Origin: Planctomycetota bacterium
GTDB lineage: Bacteria; Planctomycetota; Phycisphaerae; Phycisphaerales; UBA1924
DNA length: 64,000 nucleotides
Assembly: GCA_020831805.1 (NCBI GenBank)
Contig: JAFIFX010000002.1
Span: 372,001-436,000, forward strand
Direction of reading: 5' to 3'
The translations under genes were made by a program, and so were the position numbers. Shown here piece after piece: positions 40,550 to 49,339 of the stretch. The number at the start of each line of letters is the position of its first letter. The stretch's first letter is position 1. The notes beneath the pieces were generated by a model. That model searched no databases. It worked only from the letters and a program-made list of their open reading frames with translations, and was not told the origin of the DNA.

Positions 40550-41413
40550 GTGCGCGTCGGCGTCGCCATCCCGTCCTACAACCACGCCCGCTTCGTGGCC
40601 GAAGCCGTCCGCTCCGTCCTCGCCCAGACCCACGCCGATGTCGAACTCGTCGTCGTCGACGACGGCTCGGCCGACGGCTCCCCCGGCGTCGTCCGCGACG
40701 CCTTCGCCGAGTTCCCGGGCAGGCCGGCCCGGCTGATCGAGCAGGAAAACCGCGGGGCCCACGCCGCCATCATGCGCGCCGTCGAGGCCCTCGATACCGA
40801 GGTCGTCGCCGTGCTCAACTCCGACGACGCCTACGAGCCCGACCGCTTCGAGCGCGTCCTGCCCCTGCTGGCCAGGCGGGAGCGCGCCATCGCCTTCACC
40901 GGTCTGCGCATCATCGACGAGCACGGACGCGACCTGCCCGACGCCCACCCCTGGCCCCGCTGGTACGCAACCGCCCTGACCGCCGCCGAGACCGAGCCGA
41001 CCATCGGCTTCGCCCTGCTCGTCCACAACTTCTCGGTCACCAGCGGCAACTTCGTCTTCACCCGCGCCCTCTACGACCGCCTCGGCGGCTTCGGAAGCCA
41101 GAAGTTCGCCCACGACTGGGACTTCCTCATCCGCTCGGTGGCCCTGACCGAACCCGAGTTCCTCCCCGACCGGCTGATGCGCTACCGCGTCCACGGCTCG
41201 AACACCACCGAGTCGGTGCGCGGGCTGATGGAGGCGGAGTGCGCCGACGCGATCGACCGATACCGGGCCGAGCTGGCGTCGAGCGACGCGACCAACCCGT
41301 TGGCGCCGTGCGGCGAGAACTGGCCGACGTACTGGGACCGTTTCATCCGTTCGAGGCGTGCGTTCTGGGCGCCGCACCTCGGACGCCACGCGATCAAGCG
41401 CGCGTCGTCATGA
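40550..41413 (+). CDS. Glycosyltransferase family 2
   Basis: A 287-residue GT2 enzyme of the polysaccharide island. VAIPSYNHARFVAEAVRSVL and LVVVDDGSADGS form the nucleotide-binding half; AVLNSDDAYEPDRF carries the metal-binding Asp pair; FAHDWDFLIR and FLPDRLMRYRVHGSN follow. The start is GTG with GGAGG upstream, 3 bases after the giant fusion gene, so the two are co-transcribed. Its 3' end overlaps the convergent sulfotransferase-like gene by 20 bases. Donor and acceptor sugars are unknown. Confidence 0.92.
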   Translation: MRVGVAIPSYNHARFVAEAVRSVLAQTHADVELVVVDDGSADGSPGVVRDAFAEFPGRPARLIEQENRGAHAAIMRAVEALDTEVVAVLNSDDAYEPDRFERVLPLLARRERAIAFTGLRIIDEHGRDLPDAHPWPRWYATALTAAETEPTIGFALLVHNFSVTSGNFVFTRALYDRLGGFGSQKFAHDWDFLIRSVALTEPEFLPDRLMRYRVHGSNTTESVRGLMEAECADAIDRYRAELASSDATNPLAPCGENWPTYWDRFIRSRRAFWAPHLGRHAIKRASS

Positions 41414-42581
41414 CGCGTTCCAAGTGCATCCCGAGCCCGTCCGGGTAGAAATGCCGGGCATACCGGCACGCATAGATCCGATCGAGAAGCGCCCGCGGGA
41501 GCCGGACCGACCGTTTGATCGCGGCCAGCGTATCCGCGTACGGCTTGTCTGCGGAAATATTCGCACGGGGAAGCCGGAGCTCATCCACGCCCAGAAAAGC
41601 CGCCAGTTCGGCTTCCAGTTCCGCGAGCCGGTGCTGGGCATAGAGGAAGACGCGCACCGGCCCCGACTCCAAGCGCACGAAACCGGCGTCGTGGTCGAAT
41701 GGCGTGGCGTACACGTCCAGATCGCAGAAAAAACCATGATCGAACCAGCCGCACGTGATCCACAGATCGTTGAGAAACCTGCAGGCCAGCAGTCGCGTCA
41801 TGCCCTCGATATCGGAAAACCGGCTCTCGTCGGGAGGACGGGATTCGAACTCTTGGAAGTAACCCGAGATGACCCGATCGATCGGGTCACGCACGCCGCA
41901 AACGATCAGTTTCGGTTTCACACCGTGATGCCTGAGCAGCCGGGAGTAATGCACGCCGACCGTCGGCTGGCTGTGGTGCCAGGCGTCCACATAGTGAAGA
42001 TGCGTGCTGTATTCCTGGCAGCAATCACGCAGCGCCCGCTGTATGGAGATCGAGCCGACCTTGCCCATCTGCCACAGGTGGACCCTGGTGTTGGCCACCC
42101 ACGCGGTCAGGTCGTTGGGGATCCGGTCCTCGAACCGCCCGCGATAGCCGTAGTGCTGCCTGAGCCTATCCTCGCCGAGCATGAAACCGCGGGTGTGTTT
42201 CGCGTACATGCGCGGCTCGACACAGCCCCAGATCCGGCGTGAATAGGGCCGGCGCTCCGTGTAGCCGCGCTCGATGAAATGCTCCCTCGCGTGATCGATG
42301 CCGACGGACCCCTCAAGATCCGGGTTCATCGAAAGATAATCAGCGGGAACAAACGCTTCGAGCAGTTCCGTGCGGCACGGATGGTCGTCCAGCCGATCCG
42401 GAGGGTCTCCGATGTCCCCGCGAGCACGCGGGTCCTGCCAGGCCGAGGGCGCATCCCAGAGATTGCCGGGAGCAACGCCCGGCCTCGGCGCGTCGAAATC
42501 GAGGCCCGGCGGGCAGTTCTCGCCCCGAGCGATGATGTCTTCGATCGTCTCGGCGAAGATGGACGCGAGCCGCTCATCCAT
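41394..42581 (-). CDS. Sulfotransferase-like capsular polysaccharide protein with N-terminal NPD module
   Basis: A 395-residue protein. LWQMGKVGSISIQRAL near residues 168-183 matches the phosphate-binding loop of sulfotransferases, and IVCGVRDPIDRVISGYFQEF the second PAPS-binding motif, so sulfate transfer to sugar is likely; the family resembles putative capsular polysaccharide synthesis proteins. Before it lies ADYLSMNPDLEGSVG with HFIERGYTERRP, the same short module that occurs twice in the giant protein at 35972-40546. Base composition is slightly lower in GC and it has more His, Tyr and Phe than its neighbours, a possible sign of separate origin. It follows the GT2 gene at 42585-43517 by 3 bases. 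Confidence 0.8.
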   Translation of the reverse strand: MDERLASIFAETIEDIIARGENCPPGLDFDAPRPGVAPGNLWDAPSAWQDPRARGDIGDPPDRLDDHPCRTELLEAFVPADYLSMNPDLEGSVGIDHAREHFIERGYTERRPYSRRIWGCVEPRMYAKHTRGFMLGEDRLRQHYGYRGRFEDRIPNDLTAWVANTRVHLWQMGKVGSISIQRALRDCCQEYSTHLHYVDAWHHSQPTVGVHYSRLLRHHGVKPKLIVCGVRDPIDRVISGYFQEFESRPPDESRFSDIEGMTRLLACRFLNDLWITCGWFDHGFFCDLDVYATPFDHDAGFVRLESGPVRVFLYAQHRLAELEAELAAFLGVDELRLPRANISADKPYADTLAAIKRSVRLPRALLDRIYACRYARHFYPDGLGMHLERVMTTRA

Positions 42582-42584
42582 GCA

Positions 42585-43517
42585 TCAGCCGCCGTCACTC
42601 TTCGGTGCGCCGCCCAGGCTCACCAGCCGATGCACCCGCTGCCGCGCCCGCACCCCGATCGAGGTCCGCAGCATCGGCCCCATCACCACCTGCGCCACCG
42701 GCGTCCGCCACACGCTGCGGCACACCTTGTACGCCACCGTCTCGCTCGGCCACGCCACCCGGTCCGCCATCGCCTGCTCGGCAAGGTCCGGGCGGACCAC
42801 CCCGTCCCACCGCTCGTGGAACAGCCGCCGGTTCGCCGTGTCCGTCTCGAACCGGCCCGGCGACGACCCCCCGTGGTGCCCGATGACCGACGCCCCGGTG
42901 CACAGCACCGCCCGGCCCAGCTCCCGCGCCCGGAAGCAGTACTCCAGATCCTCGTACCCCGTGCGATAGGCCTCGTCCAGCCCCCCCAGCCGCCGGTACA
43001 GGTCCGCCGGCGTGACGCAGCACGCCGCGATCACCGCCTGCAACTCCCGCGGCCGGCGCGCGTGGGCCAGGCCCTCCAGATCCATGCCCTCGTACAGCCG
43101 CCGGTCCCGGTGCTGGTCATCGAACACCACCCCCGCGTGGTTGACCGTGGTTGAACCCGGCACCGTGTGCCAGTTGGCCACCACGCCCACGCTCGGCTCG
43201 GCCGCCAGCTCCAGCATCGGCTCCAGCCACCCGGGCGTCAGCACCGTGTCGTTGTTGAGCAGCACCAGATACCGACCGCGGGCCCGCCGGGCCATGGCGT
43301 TGTTGTTCTTGGCGAACGAACCACGGGTTTCACCCCGCATCGCCGTCACCCGGTGCGCCTGCGTGGCCAGGTACGCCCGCGTGGCGTCGGTCGACCGGTC
43401 GTCGTAAACGAATACCTCGGTCTCCAACCCGTCTGGCAGTGTCTCGAACAACGAATCAAGACACGCCCGCGTCAGCGACACGCGGTTGTATACCGGAATC
43501 AGAATTGATACGTCCAT
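42585..43517 (-). CDS. Glycosyltransferase family 2
   Basis: A 310-residue GT2 of the rhamnosyltransferase-like type. SILIPVYNRVSLTRACLDSL opens the fold, VYDDRSTDAT holds the first acid, LVLLNNDTVLTPGWLEPM the metal site, and GYEDLEYCFRARELG the catalytic acid. No membrane helix is present. It is the first gene of a two-gene minus-strand unit with the sulfotransferase-like gene, convergent with the rest of the island. A deoxysugar from the rmlAB genes is a possible donor, but that is not shown by sequence. Confidence 0.92.
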   Translation of the reverse strand: MDVSILIPVYNRVSLTRACLDSLFETLPDGLETEVFVYDDRSTDATRAYLATQAHRVTAMRGETRGSFAKNNNAMARRARGRYLVLLNNDTVLTPGWLEPMLELAAEPSVGVVANWHTVPGSTTVNHAGVVFDDQHRDRRLYEGMDLEGLAHARRPRELQAVIAACCVTPADLYRRLGGLDEAYRTGYEDLEYCFRARELGRAVLCTGASVIGHHGGSSPGRFETDTANRRLFHERWDGVVRPDLAEQAMADRVAWPSETVAYKVCRSVWRTPVAQVVMGPMLRTSIGVRARQRVHRLVSLGGAPKSDGG

Positions 43518-43581
43518 CCGTCCTCGCGGTCCTGTGCGTTCGGTCCCCGCCCAGTCTAGGGCTTCTCATCCCCGCACGCCC

Positions 43582-43601
43582 GCCGCACGATCCCGTGCGG
43601 C
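43582..43601. repeat. Perfect inverted repeat upstream of divergent genes
   Basis: GCCGCACG at 43582-43589 pairs with CGTGCGGC at 43594-43601 around a 4-base loop. It lies in the 168-base gap between the divergent GT2 (42585-43517) and membrane protein (43686-44369) genes. It could be a regulator-binding site or an RNA hairpin; the rest of the gap shows nothing. Confidence 0.4.
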
Positions 43602-43685
43602 AACCCGCACCAGCGCGGTCCGAGAACCTCCCCGCCCCCCGGCCTGGCCGATCCCCGCCCGCGATCAGGCCGATGCTCCCCCCCG

Positions 43686-44369
43686 ATGGACCGCCCCATC
43701 CCATCCCACACCAGCCCCCTCGGCCCCGCCGATCTGGCCGTCATCGCCCACGCCGCCCGCGACCTGCGCCCCGCCCGCCGGGCCGAGCGCATCGCCGGCA
43801 CCAGCGGCCTGCTCACCGCCCTGGCCGGGCTGGCGTCCTTTCCCTTCGTCCTCGGCTCCGGCGTCGGCATGGCCCTGAGCATCGCGCTGGTCGTGATCGG
43901 CTGCCGCGAATGGTCCCTCCGCGCTGAACTGCGCGCCCTCGATCCCCTCGCCGCCGGACGCCTGGCCCGCAACCAGATCGCCCTGGGCGTGGCCCTGATC
44001 GGCTACGCCGTGGTCCAGTTGACCCGCGCCCCGGTCCTGCCCGAGCCGCTCGCCGCGGGCGGCCAGCTCGATCAGATGCCCGAGATGGCCGGCGTGATCG
44101 AGGGCATCGCCCGCATGGCCCACTACGGGCTTTACGCGGGCCTGATCCTCGGCGCGTTCCTCGTCCAGGGGTCGCAGGCGATCTACTACGCCCGCGTCGG
44201 GGGCTCGATGCGCCGGGCCTACGCCCGCCATCCGATCTGGATCATGCGCACCCATGCCGCAGCCTGGTCCGGTCGCCCGCCGATGGCCGAGCCGCCCGCG
44301 CCGGCGGCCCCGCCGAGGGGCGGCGATTCTGTTCAGATCGCGTCCGATCCCCCCGCCGCCGCAGCCTGA
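43686..44369 (+). CDS. Hypothetical membrane protein
   Basis: A 227-residue protein that I do not recognise. Three or four hydrophobic segments lie at residues about 42-72, 98-115 and 143-162; the C-terminal 40 residues are Pro/Ala-rich and probably disordered. A tyrosine-containing stretch (QAIYYARVGGSMRRAYARHP) links the last helix to the cytoplasmic tail. It is followed by the S41 genes with an 80-base gap. No signature gives a function. Confidence 0.7.
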   Translation: MDRPIPSHTSPLGPADLAVIAHAARDLRPARRAERIAGTSGLLTALAGLASFPFVLGSGVGMALSIALVVIGCREWSLRAELRALDPLAAGRLARNQIALGVALIGYAVVQLTRAPVLPEPLAAGGQLDQMPEMAGVIEGIARMAHYGLYAGLILGAFLVQGSQAIYYARVGGSMRRAYARHPIWIMRTHAAAWSGRPPMAEPPAPAAPPRGGDSVQIASDPPAAAA

Positions 44370-44449
44370 CCCCCTGCCGTGCATACAAACCCCCTGTGCC
44401 GGGCCGGCCGACGGCCCGCGACCGACCGAACCAGCGGGGAGCGAACAGC

Positions 44450-45853
44450 ATGCGCAGCAAAGTCAGCACCAGACGACCGGCGAAGTGGTGGGGGATCGGG
44501 CTCTGCGGTCTGACCGCGGGCGCGCTCGTCGCCTGTGCCCAGAACGGAAATCCCGCCGTCAGCGGGCCGGAATCACAAGCCGAACAGCAGGCGGAGCCCG
44601 GCGCGTACCTGCCCGACTTCGACCGCGCCTGGGAACTCGTCCGCGATACCTACCACGATCCGGCGATGGGCGGCCTGGACTGGGACGCGGCCCGCGACGA
44701 ACTCCGCCCCCGCGCCGAGCAGGCCCGCACCCGCACCGAGAGCCGCGCCGTCATCAACGAGATGGTCTCCCGCCTCGGCGAGAGCCACTTCGGCATCATC
44801 CCCGAGGGCGTCGACGCGGTCGGGGCGGACAACCGCCCGGAGGCGGGCGTGTCCGGCGACGCGATCGTCGGGTTCGACCTGCGCGTGGTCGACGGGCGGG
44901 CGGTGGTGACCTCGGTGCTGCCTGGCGGCCCCGCCGAAGCCGCGGGCGTGCGCCCGGGCTGGATCGTCGCGTCCGTCGACGGCGCGGAGACCGAAACGGT
45001 CATCACCGGGCTGTTCGACGCCGTCGGCGAGCGGGCCGCGTCCATGTACGCCTGGCAGACCATCCACGACCGCCTCTCCGGCCCGCCGGGCAGCACCGCC
45101 GAGATCCGCTTCCTCGACGCCAACGACCGCCCGCTCGAACGCTCTCTGACCCGCGTCGAGGCCGAGGGTGAGACGGTTAAGTTCGGCAACCTGCCCGCGG
45201 TCAATGTCCGCCTTGATTCCCGCTGGCTGTCCGGCGATGAGACGGGCGACCCGGACGCCCGCATCGGCTACATCGCCTTCAACATGTTCATGATCCCCAT
45301 CACCCCGCACTTCGAGCGGGCCATGTCCGAGTTCCGCGACGCCGACGGCATCGTCATCGATCTCCGCGGCAACATCGGCGGCGTCGCCATCATGTGCGCG
45401 ACCCTCTCCCGCTACTTCGTCACCGAGCGGTCCCGCATCGGCACCATGAAGATGCGCGGACAGGACCTCCAGTTCAACGCCGAGCCCGTCGTCGTCACCA
45501 CCACCGGTCAGCGCCTCCCCCCGTTCGCCGGCCCCCTGGCCATCCTCATCGACGGGGGCACCGCCAGCACCAGCGAGTTCATGGCCGGCGGCCTGCGCGG
45601 GCTCGGACGCGCCCGCACCTTCGGCTCCACCAGCGCCGGCATGGCCCTGCCTGCCGCCATGACCCGACTGCCCTCCGGCGATGTCCTCATGCACGCCATC
45701 GCCGACTACGAAAGCTCCGACGGTGCCCGCCTCGAGCACGACGGCGTCCCCGCGGATGTCCCGGTCCCCGTCACCCGCGCCGATCTGCTGGCGGGTGTGG
45801 ACGCCACCCTCCGTGCCGCCGCGGAGTGGATCGCCGGCCAGCGGGACGATTAA
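44450..45853 (+). CDS. S41 family peptidase lipoprotein, first tandem copy
   Basis: A 467-residue exported protease. The signal ends in AGALVAC, a lipobox, so it is lipid-anchored. The order is an N-terminal helical bundle (FDRAWELVRDTYHD), a PDZ-like domain (GFDLRVVDGRAVVTSVLPGG, residues about 140-220) and the S41 catalytic core (IVIDLRGNIGG, then GGTASTSEFMAG). The nucleophile is likely Ser375, the Ser before Glu. The Lys found in CtpA/Tsp peptidases is absent (TFGSTSAGM), as in tricorn/IRBP-like S41 members. GGGGAG precedes the ATG at 44450. It is paralogous to the next gene. Confidence 0.9.
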   Translation: MRSKVSTRRPAKWWGIGLCGLTAGALVACAQNGNPAVSGPESQAEQQAEPGAYLPDFDRAWELVRDTYHDPAMGGLDWDAARDELRPRAEQARTRTESRAVINEMVSRLGESHFGIIPEGVDAVGADNRPEAGVSGDAIVGFDLRVVDGRAVVTSVLPGGPAEAAGVRPGWIVASVDGAETETVITGLFDAVGERAASMYAWQTIHDRLSGPPGSTAEIRFLDANDRPLERSLTRVEAEGETVKFGNLPAVNVRLDSRWLSGDETGDPDARIGYIAFNMFMIPITPHFERAMSEFRDADGIVIDLRGNIGGVAIMCATLSRYFVTERSRIGTMKMRGQDLQFNAEPVVVTTTGQRLPPFAGPLAILIDGGTASTSEFMAGGLRGLGRARTFGSTSAGMALPAAMTRLPSGDVLMHAIADYESSDGARLEHDGVPADVPVPVTRADLLAGVDATLRAAAEWIAGQRDD

Positions 45854-45972
45854 CGCTTTTTTATCCCCATATCCAGGGGTCTGTTTCCGGCTGCACCGCA
45901 GCCCGGCCCACCCCGGGGCGGTACACCCAGCCGGGCTCTATGCTTTCAACCCGCCCTTTCCGGAGGAATCGC

Positions 45973-47445
45973 ATGCGTCGAACATTCGCGGCACGGCTCT
46001 TGGCGACCACCGGTCTGGCCATGCTTCTCGGTCTGACCGGCTGCGCCGCCACCGAACCGACCGTCGCGGAGGCCGACCGGCCCGCCGACCAGCCCGCAGA
46101 TCCGGGCCTGATCCTGGCCGACTTCGAGCGGGCCTGGGAACTGGTCCGGGACACCCACTACGACACCGAGTACAACGGCGTGGACTGGCACGCCCTGCGC
46201 GAAGAACTCAAGCCCCGCGCCGAGCGGGCCCGCACCCGGGCCCAGGGCCGATCCATCATCAACGAGATGGTCAGCCGGCTCAACCAGAGCCACTTCGCGC
46301 TGATCCCCGCCGAGCTGGAGCGCGACCTGCCCTCCGAGACCGATGAGCCCGACCCGTCCGAGATCGAGTCCGCGGCGGACGCCGGAACCCCGGAGATCCC
46401 CAGCGCCGGCGAGGGCTCGGGCCGCGGCGTGCCGGGCTTCGAGGTCCGCATCGCCGAGGGCCGGGCCGTGGTCACCCGCGTCCGCGCCGGCGCCCCCGCC
46501 GAACTCGCCGGTGTGCGTCCGGGCTGGGTCGTCACCCGCGTGCGCAACACCGACATCGACGCCCTGATCGCCCGCATGGGCGAGGCCATGGGCGAGGATG
46601 CCTCCCCGATGTACGCCTGGCAGTCCGTCGATTCGATGCTCAAGGGCCGCGTCGGCTCGTCCGTGCCGGTCACCTTCCTCGACGCCGACGACGCCGAGGC
46701 CGAGCTGTCCATCGAGCGGGTCTCCCCGCCCGGCGAGTTTGTCAAGTTCGGCAACCTCCCGCCTTTGAGCACCCACCTCGAGCACCGCTGGCTGACCACC
46801 GAGGAAACCGGCGACCCCGACACGCGGATCGGCTACATCGCCTTCAACATCTTCATGGTGCCCATCGCGCCCCAGTTCGAGCAGGCCATGGTCGAACTCA
46901 AGGACGCCGACGGCATCATCATCGACCTGCGCGGCAACCCCGGTGGGGTCGGCTTCATGGCCAGCACCCTCTCCCGCTTCCTGCTGGCCACCAAGGCCAA
47001 CCTGGGCACCATGACCATGCGCGGCGCCGAGATGAACTTCTTCGTCGAGCCCGTCATGGTGACCACCCGCGGCGAGCGGCTCCGGCCCTTTGCCGGCCCG
47101 GTCGCCATCGTGATCGACGGCACCAGCGCCAGCACCAGCGAGGTCTTCGCCGGCGGGCTGCGTTCCCTCGGTCGCGCAAAGACCTTCGGCACGCGCACCG
47201 CCGGCATGGCCCTGCCCGCCGCGATGAGCCGCCTGCCCTCCGGCGATGTGCTCCTTCACGCCATCGCCGACTATGTCAACTCGGACGGGACGCGCCTCGA
47301 AGGCGACGGCGTCCCCGCCGATGTCGAGGCGCCCGTTCGCAGGCAGGACCTGCTCGACGGCGTCGACGCGCCCCTGCGTGAGGCGGCGCGATGGATCGTC
47401 ACCGAATCGGCGATGCGCGAGGGCGTGTCCGCCGGCGCACACTGA
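45973..47445 (+). CDS. S41 family peptidase lipoprotein, second tandem copy
   Basis: A 490-residue lipoprotein (lipobox LLGLTGC) and close paralogue of the gene before it. The same blocks occur: FERAWELVRDTHYD, INEMVSRLNQSHFALIP, PDZ-like AGAPAELAGVRPGWVVTRV, IIDLRGNPGGVGFMAS and DGTSASTSEVFAGGL with likely nucleophile Ser389. It differs by a Glu/Ser/Pro-rich insertion of about 25 residues (near residues 120-145). The catalytic Lys of Ctp proteases is again missing. GGAGG precedes the ATG. A 119-base gap separates the copies and contains nothing recognised except a short T-run and a CCCC/GGGG hairpin. Confidence 0.92.
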   Translation: MRRTFAARLLATTGLAMLLGLTGCAATEPTVAEADRPADQPADPGLILADFERAWELVRDTHYDTEYNGVDWHALREELKPRAERARTRAQGRSIINEMVSRLNQSHFALIPAELERDLPSETDEPDPSEIESAADAGTPEIPSAGEGSGRGVPGFEVRIAEGRAVVTRVRAGAPAELAGVRPGWVVTRVRNTDIDALIARMGEAMGEDASPMYAWQSVDSMLKGRVGSSVPVTFLDADDAEAELSIERVSPPGEFVKFGNLPPLSTHLEHRWLTTEETGDPDTRIGYIAFNIFMVPIAPQFEQAMVELKDADGIIIDLRGNPGGVGFMASTLSRFLLATKANLGTMTMRGAEMNFFVEPVMVTTRGERLRPFAGPVAIVIDGTSASTSEVFAGGLRSLGRAKTFGTRTAGMALPAAMSRLPSGDVLLHAIADYVNSDGTRLEGDGVPADVEAPVRRQDLLDGVDAPLREAARWIVTESAMREGVSAGAH

Positions 47446-47464
47446 ACCCAACGGAGGAACCACC

Positions 47465-48310
47465 ATGAAACGCAACGCCCTCGGCCTCATCGCAGCCCTG
47501 ACCGCCACCGCCGGCATCGGCGCCGCCGCCGCCGCGCAGAGCCTGTCCGTCCAGGCCACCAACGGCGGCCTGACCTTCACCCTCTCCTTCGCCGGCGCCG
47601 TCGCCCTCGAGGACAAGAAGCACGACGAGAAGGCCCTGAAGGTCATCGACGCCTATGTCGAGAAGATCGGCGGCAAGGACTTCATCATGTCCATCCAGTC
47701 CATGCACACCAAGGGGACCATCTCGATCCCCATGGCCGGCATGACCGGGCAGATGGAGATGTACGCCGCCCAGCCCGGCAGGATGGCCATGACCTTCGAG
47801 CTGCCCGGCTTCGGCAAGAGCGAGACCGGCTACGACGGCGAGTACGCCTGGAGCAGCGACCCGATGTCCGGCCCCCGTCTCATGACCGAGAACGAGCTGG
47901 TTGACCTCCGCGAGCAGGCCGACCCCAACTCGGCCGCCAAGCACCGCGAGCTCTACACCGTCATCGAGCACGCCGGCGAGGTCGACTTCCACGGCCAGAA
48001 GGCCCACAAGATCCGCCTGGTCGGCAAGTCCGAACGCGAGTCCTTCGAGTTCTACTCGGTCGAGTCCGGCATGCTCATCGGCCAGGAATCCGTCCAGTCC
48101 TCGCCCATGGGCGACCTCAAGGTCGTCACCCAGCTGAGCGACTACAAGGACTTCGACGGCTTCAAGATGCCCACCCGCATGATCCAGAACATCGGCCCGC
48201 AGCAGATCGTGATGTCGATCTCCGATGTCACGCTCAACAAGGTCGACGAGAAGGTCTTCGCCCGCCCCGCCGCGGTCCAGGCCCTGATCGACGCCCAGAA
48301 GGAAGGCTGA
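47465..48310 (+). CDS. Exported LolA/outer-membrane lipoprotein-sorting-like protein
   Basis: A 281-residue secreted protein. The signal peptide is residues 1-24 (ALGLIAALTATAGIGAAAAA). The mature part has alternating strands such as HTKGTISIPMAGMTGQMEMY, ETGYDGEYAWSSDPM and KIRLVGKSERESFEFYSVES, the pattern of LolA/LppX-type half-barrels that bind lipids or lipoproteins. GGAGG precedes the ATG 19 bases after the second S41 gene, so the three may be one operon. A partner in lipid trafficking or peptidase regulation is possible; the fold call is moderate and the function unknown. Confidence 0.75.
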   Translation: MKRNALGLIAALTATAGIGAAAAAQSLSVQATNGGLTFTLSFAGAVALEDKKHDEKALKVIDAYVEKIGGKDFIMSIQSMHTKGTISIPMAGMTGQMEMYAAQPGRMAMTFELPGFGKSETGYDGEYAWSSDPMSGPRLMTENELVDLREQADPNSAAKHRELYTVIEHAGEVDFHGQKAHKIRLVGKSERESFEFYSVESGMLIGQESVQSSPMGDLKVVTQLSDYKDFDGFKMPTRMIQNIGPQQIVMSISDVTLNKVDEKVFARPAAVQALIDAQKEG

Positions 48311-48323
48311 TCAACCGGCACGA

Positions 48324-48344
48324 GTGACCGGCCATCCCGGTCAC
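48324..48344. terminator. Perfect hairpin between convergent genes
   Basis: GTGACCGG at 48324-48331 pairs with CCGGTCAC at 48337-48344 over a 5-base loop. It lies between the ends of the LolA-like gene and the minus-strand DUF4097 gene and overlaps the latter's stop. No T-run is present on either side, so it is a weaker but plausible terminator for both. Confidence 0.5.
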
Positions 48345-49240
48345 CGACCGCTCAACGGCTCGGGCCCGCGCACGCGGACCGAGCCGTTGGTCGTTCTGAC
48401 GGCGCTGACCGTGTCGTCCGTGCCGAGCTGCATCTCCACCGTGTCCCCGCGCGACTCGATCATCCGCGCCCGCTCGAAGCCCTGCACCGAGATCCGCTCC
48501 CCGCTCGTCCCCAGGCGCAGCCGCCCGACGAACGCCGGGCCCAGGTCCAGCGCCACCGATCCGTTGGTCGTCCGCAGCCGGACCGGCCCGGCGTTGTCCG
48601 GGCTGGTGGTCACGCGCATCGAGCCGTTGGTCGTCTCCACGCGGACCGGCCCGCCGGCGTTGAGGATCGTCGCCGCCCCGTTGCTGCTGAACAGCTCGAT
48701 GGACCGCGTCGTGTTCTCCGCCCGCAGCGTCCCGTTGGTCGTCCGCCCGCGCACCCGCCCGTTGTGGTCCTGCACCACGATCGACCCGTTCGAGGTCGTG
48801 ATGTCCGCCGTGCCCGCCAGCCCCGCGACCCGCACCGTCCCGTTGCTCGACCGGATGTCCACCCCGTTCGCGTCGGGCAGGTACACGCGGATGTTGGCCC
48901 CCTCGTTGCCGCGCCGGTCGCCGCCCGGCCACTCGACCCACACCCGCAGCCGGTCGTCGCCCTCGCGGGCGGCGTTGAGCCGCGCGAAGGCCAGCCGCTC
49001 GGCGCTGTCCGAACTCAGCCTCGCCTCGATCCGCACATCCTGGCCCGAGTGCGACTCGGCCGTCACCGACCCGTTCGCGTTGACCACCGCCACCGAGCTT
49101 CCGGGGATGTGCCGCACCGACATCGACCGGTCCTCGGTGAACCGGGGCGTCGGCGTCGACCCGCACCCGATCAGCGCCGGGGCGATCAGCGAGAGCAGCA
49201 GGGCCGGGAACAGCGGCAGAACGCGGGCGAGCGTGGGCAT
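48341..49240 (-). CDS. DUF4097-type lipoprotein with repeated NGS motifs
   Basis: A 299-residue lipoprotein (lipobox APALIGC). The mature protein is a right-handed beta-helix-like array in which each turn ends in N-G or N-G-S/T: VNANGSVTA, SSNGTVRV, TSNGSIVV, TTNGTLRA, SSNGAATI, TTNGSMRV, TTNGSVAL and finally TTNGSVRV. This is the pattern of DUF4097 and putative adhesin domains. AAAGGAG precedes the ATG at 49240. It probably sits on the outer face of an envelope membrane; the ligand is unknown. Confidence 0.88.
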   Translation of the reverse strand: MPTLARVLPLFPALLLSLIAPALIGCGSTPTPRFTEDRSMSVRHIPGSSVAVVNANGSVTAESHSGQDVRIEARLSSDSAERLAFARLNAAREGDDRLRVWVEWPGGDRRGNEGANIRVYLPDANGVDIRSSNGTVRVAGLAGTADITTSNGSIVVQDHNGRVRGRTTNGTLRAENTTRSIELFSSNGAATILNAGGPVRVETTNGSMRVTTSPDNAGPVRLRTTNGSVALDLGPAFVGRLRLGTSGERISVQGFERARMIESRGDTVEMQLGTDDTVSAVRTTNGSVRVRGPEPLSGR

Positions 49241-49339
49241 GGCGACTCCTTTGAGGTGGTCGTACCGGGTTGTCATACAACGATACCGCCCGCGGCCCGC
49301 CGGTGCTGACAGCCGCCCGGGACGCCGATCCGGGGATGT

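Noticed and set aside
45394..45972. Upstream extension of the second S41 gene
   Set aside because: It overlaps the first copy in another frame; GGAGG and a lipoprotein signal mark 45973.
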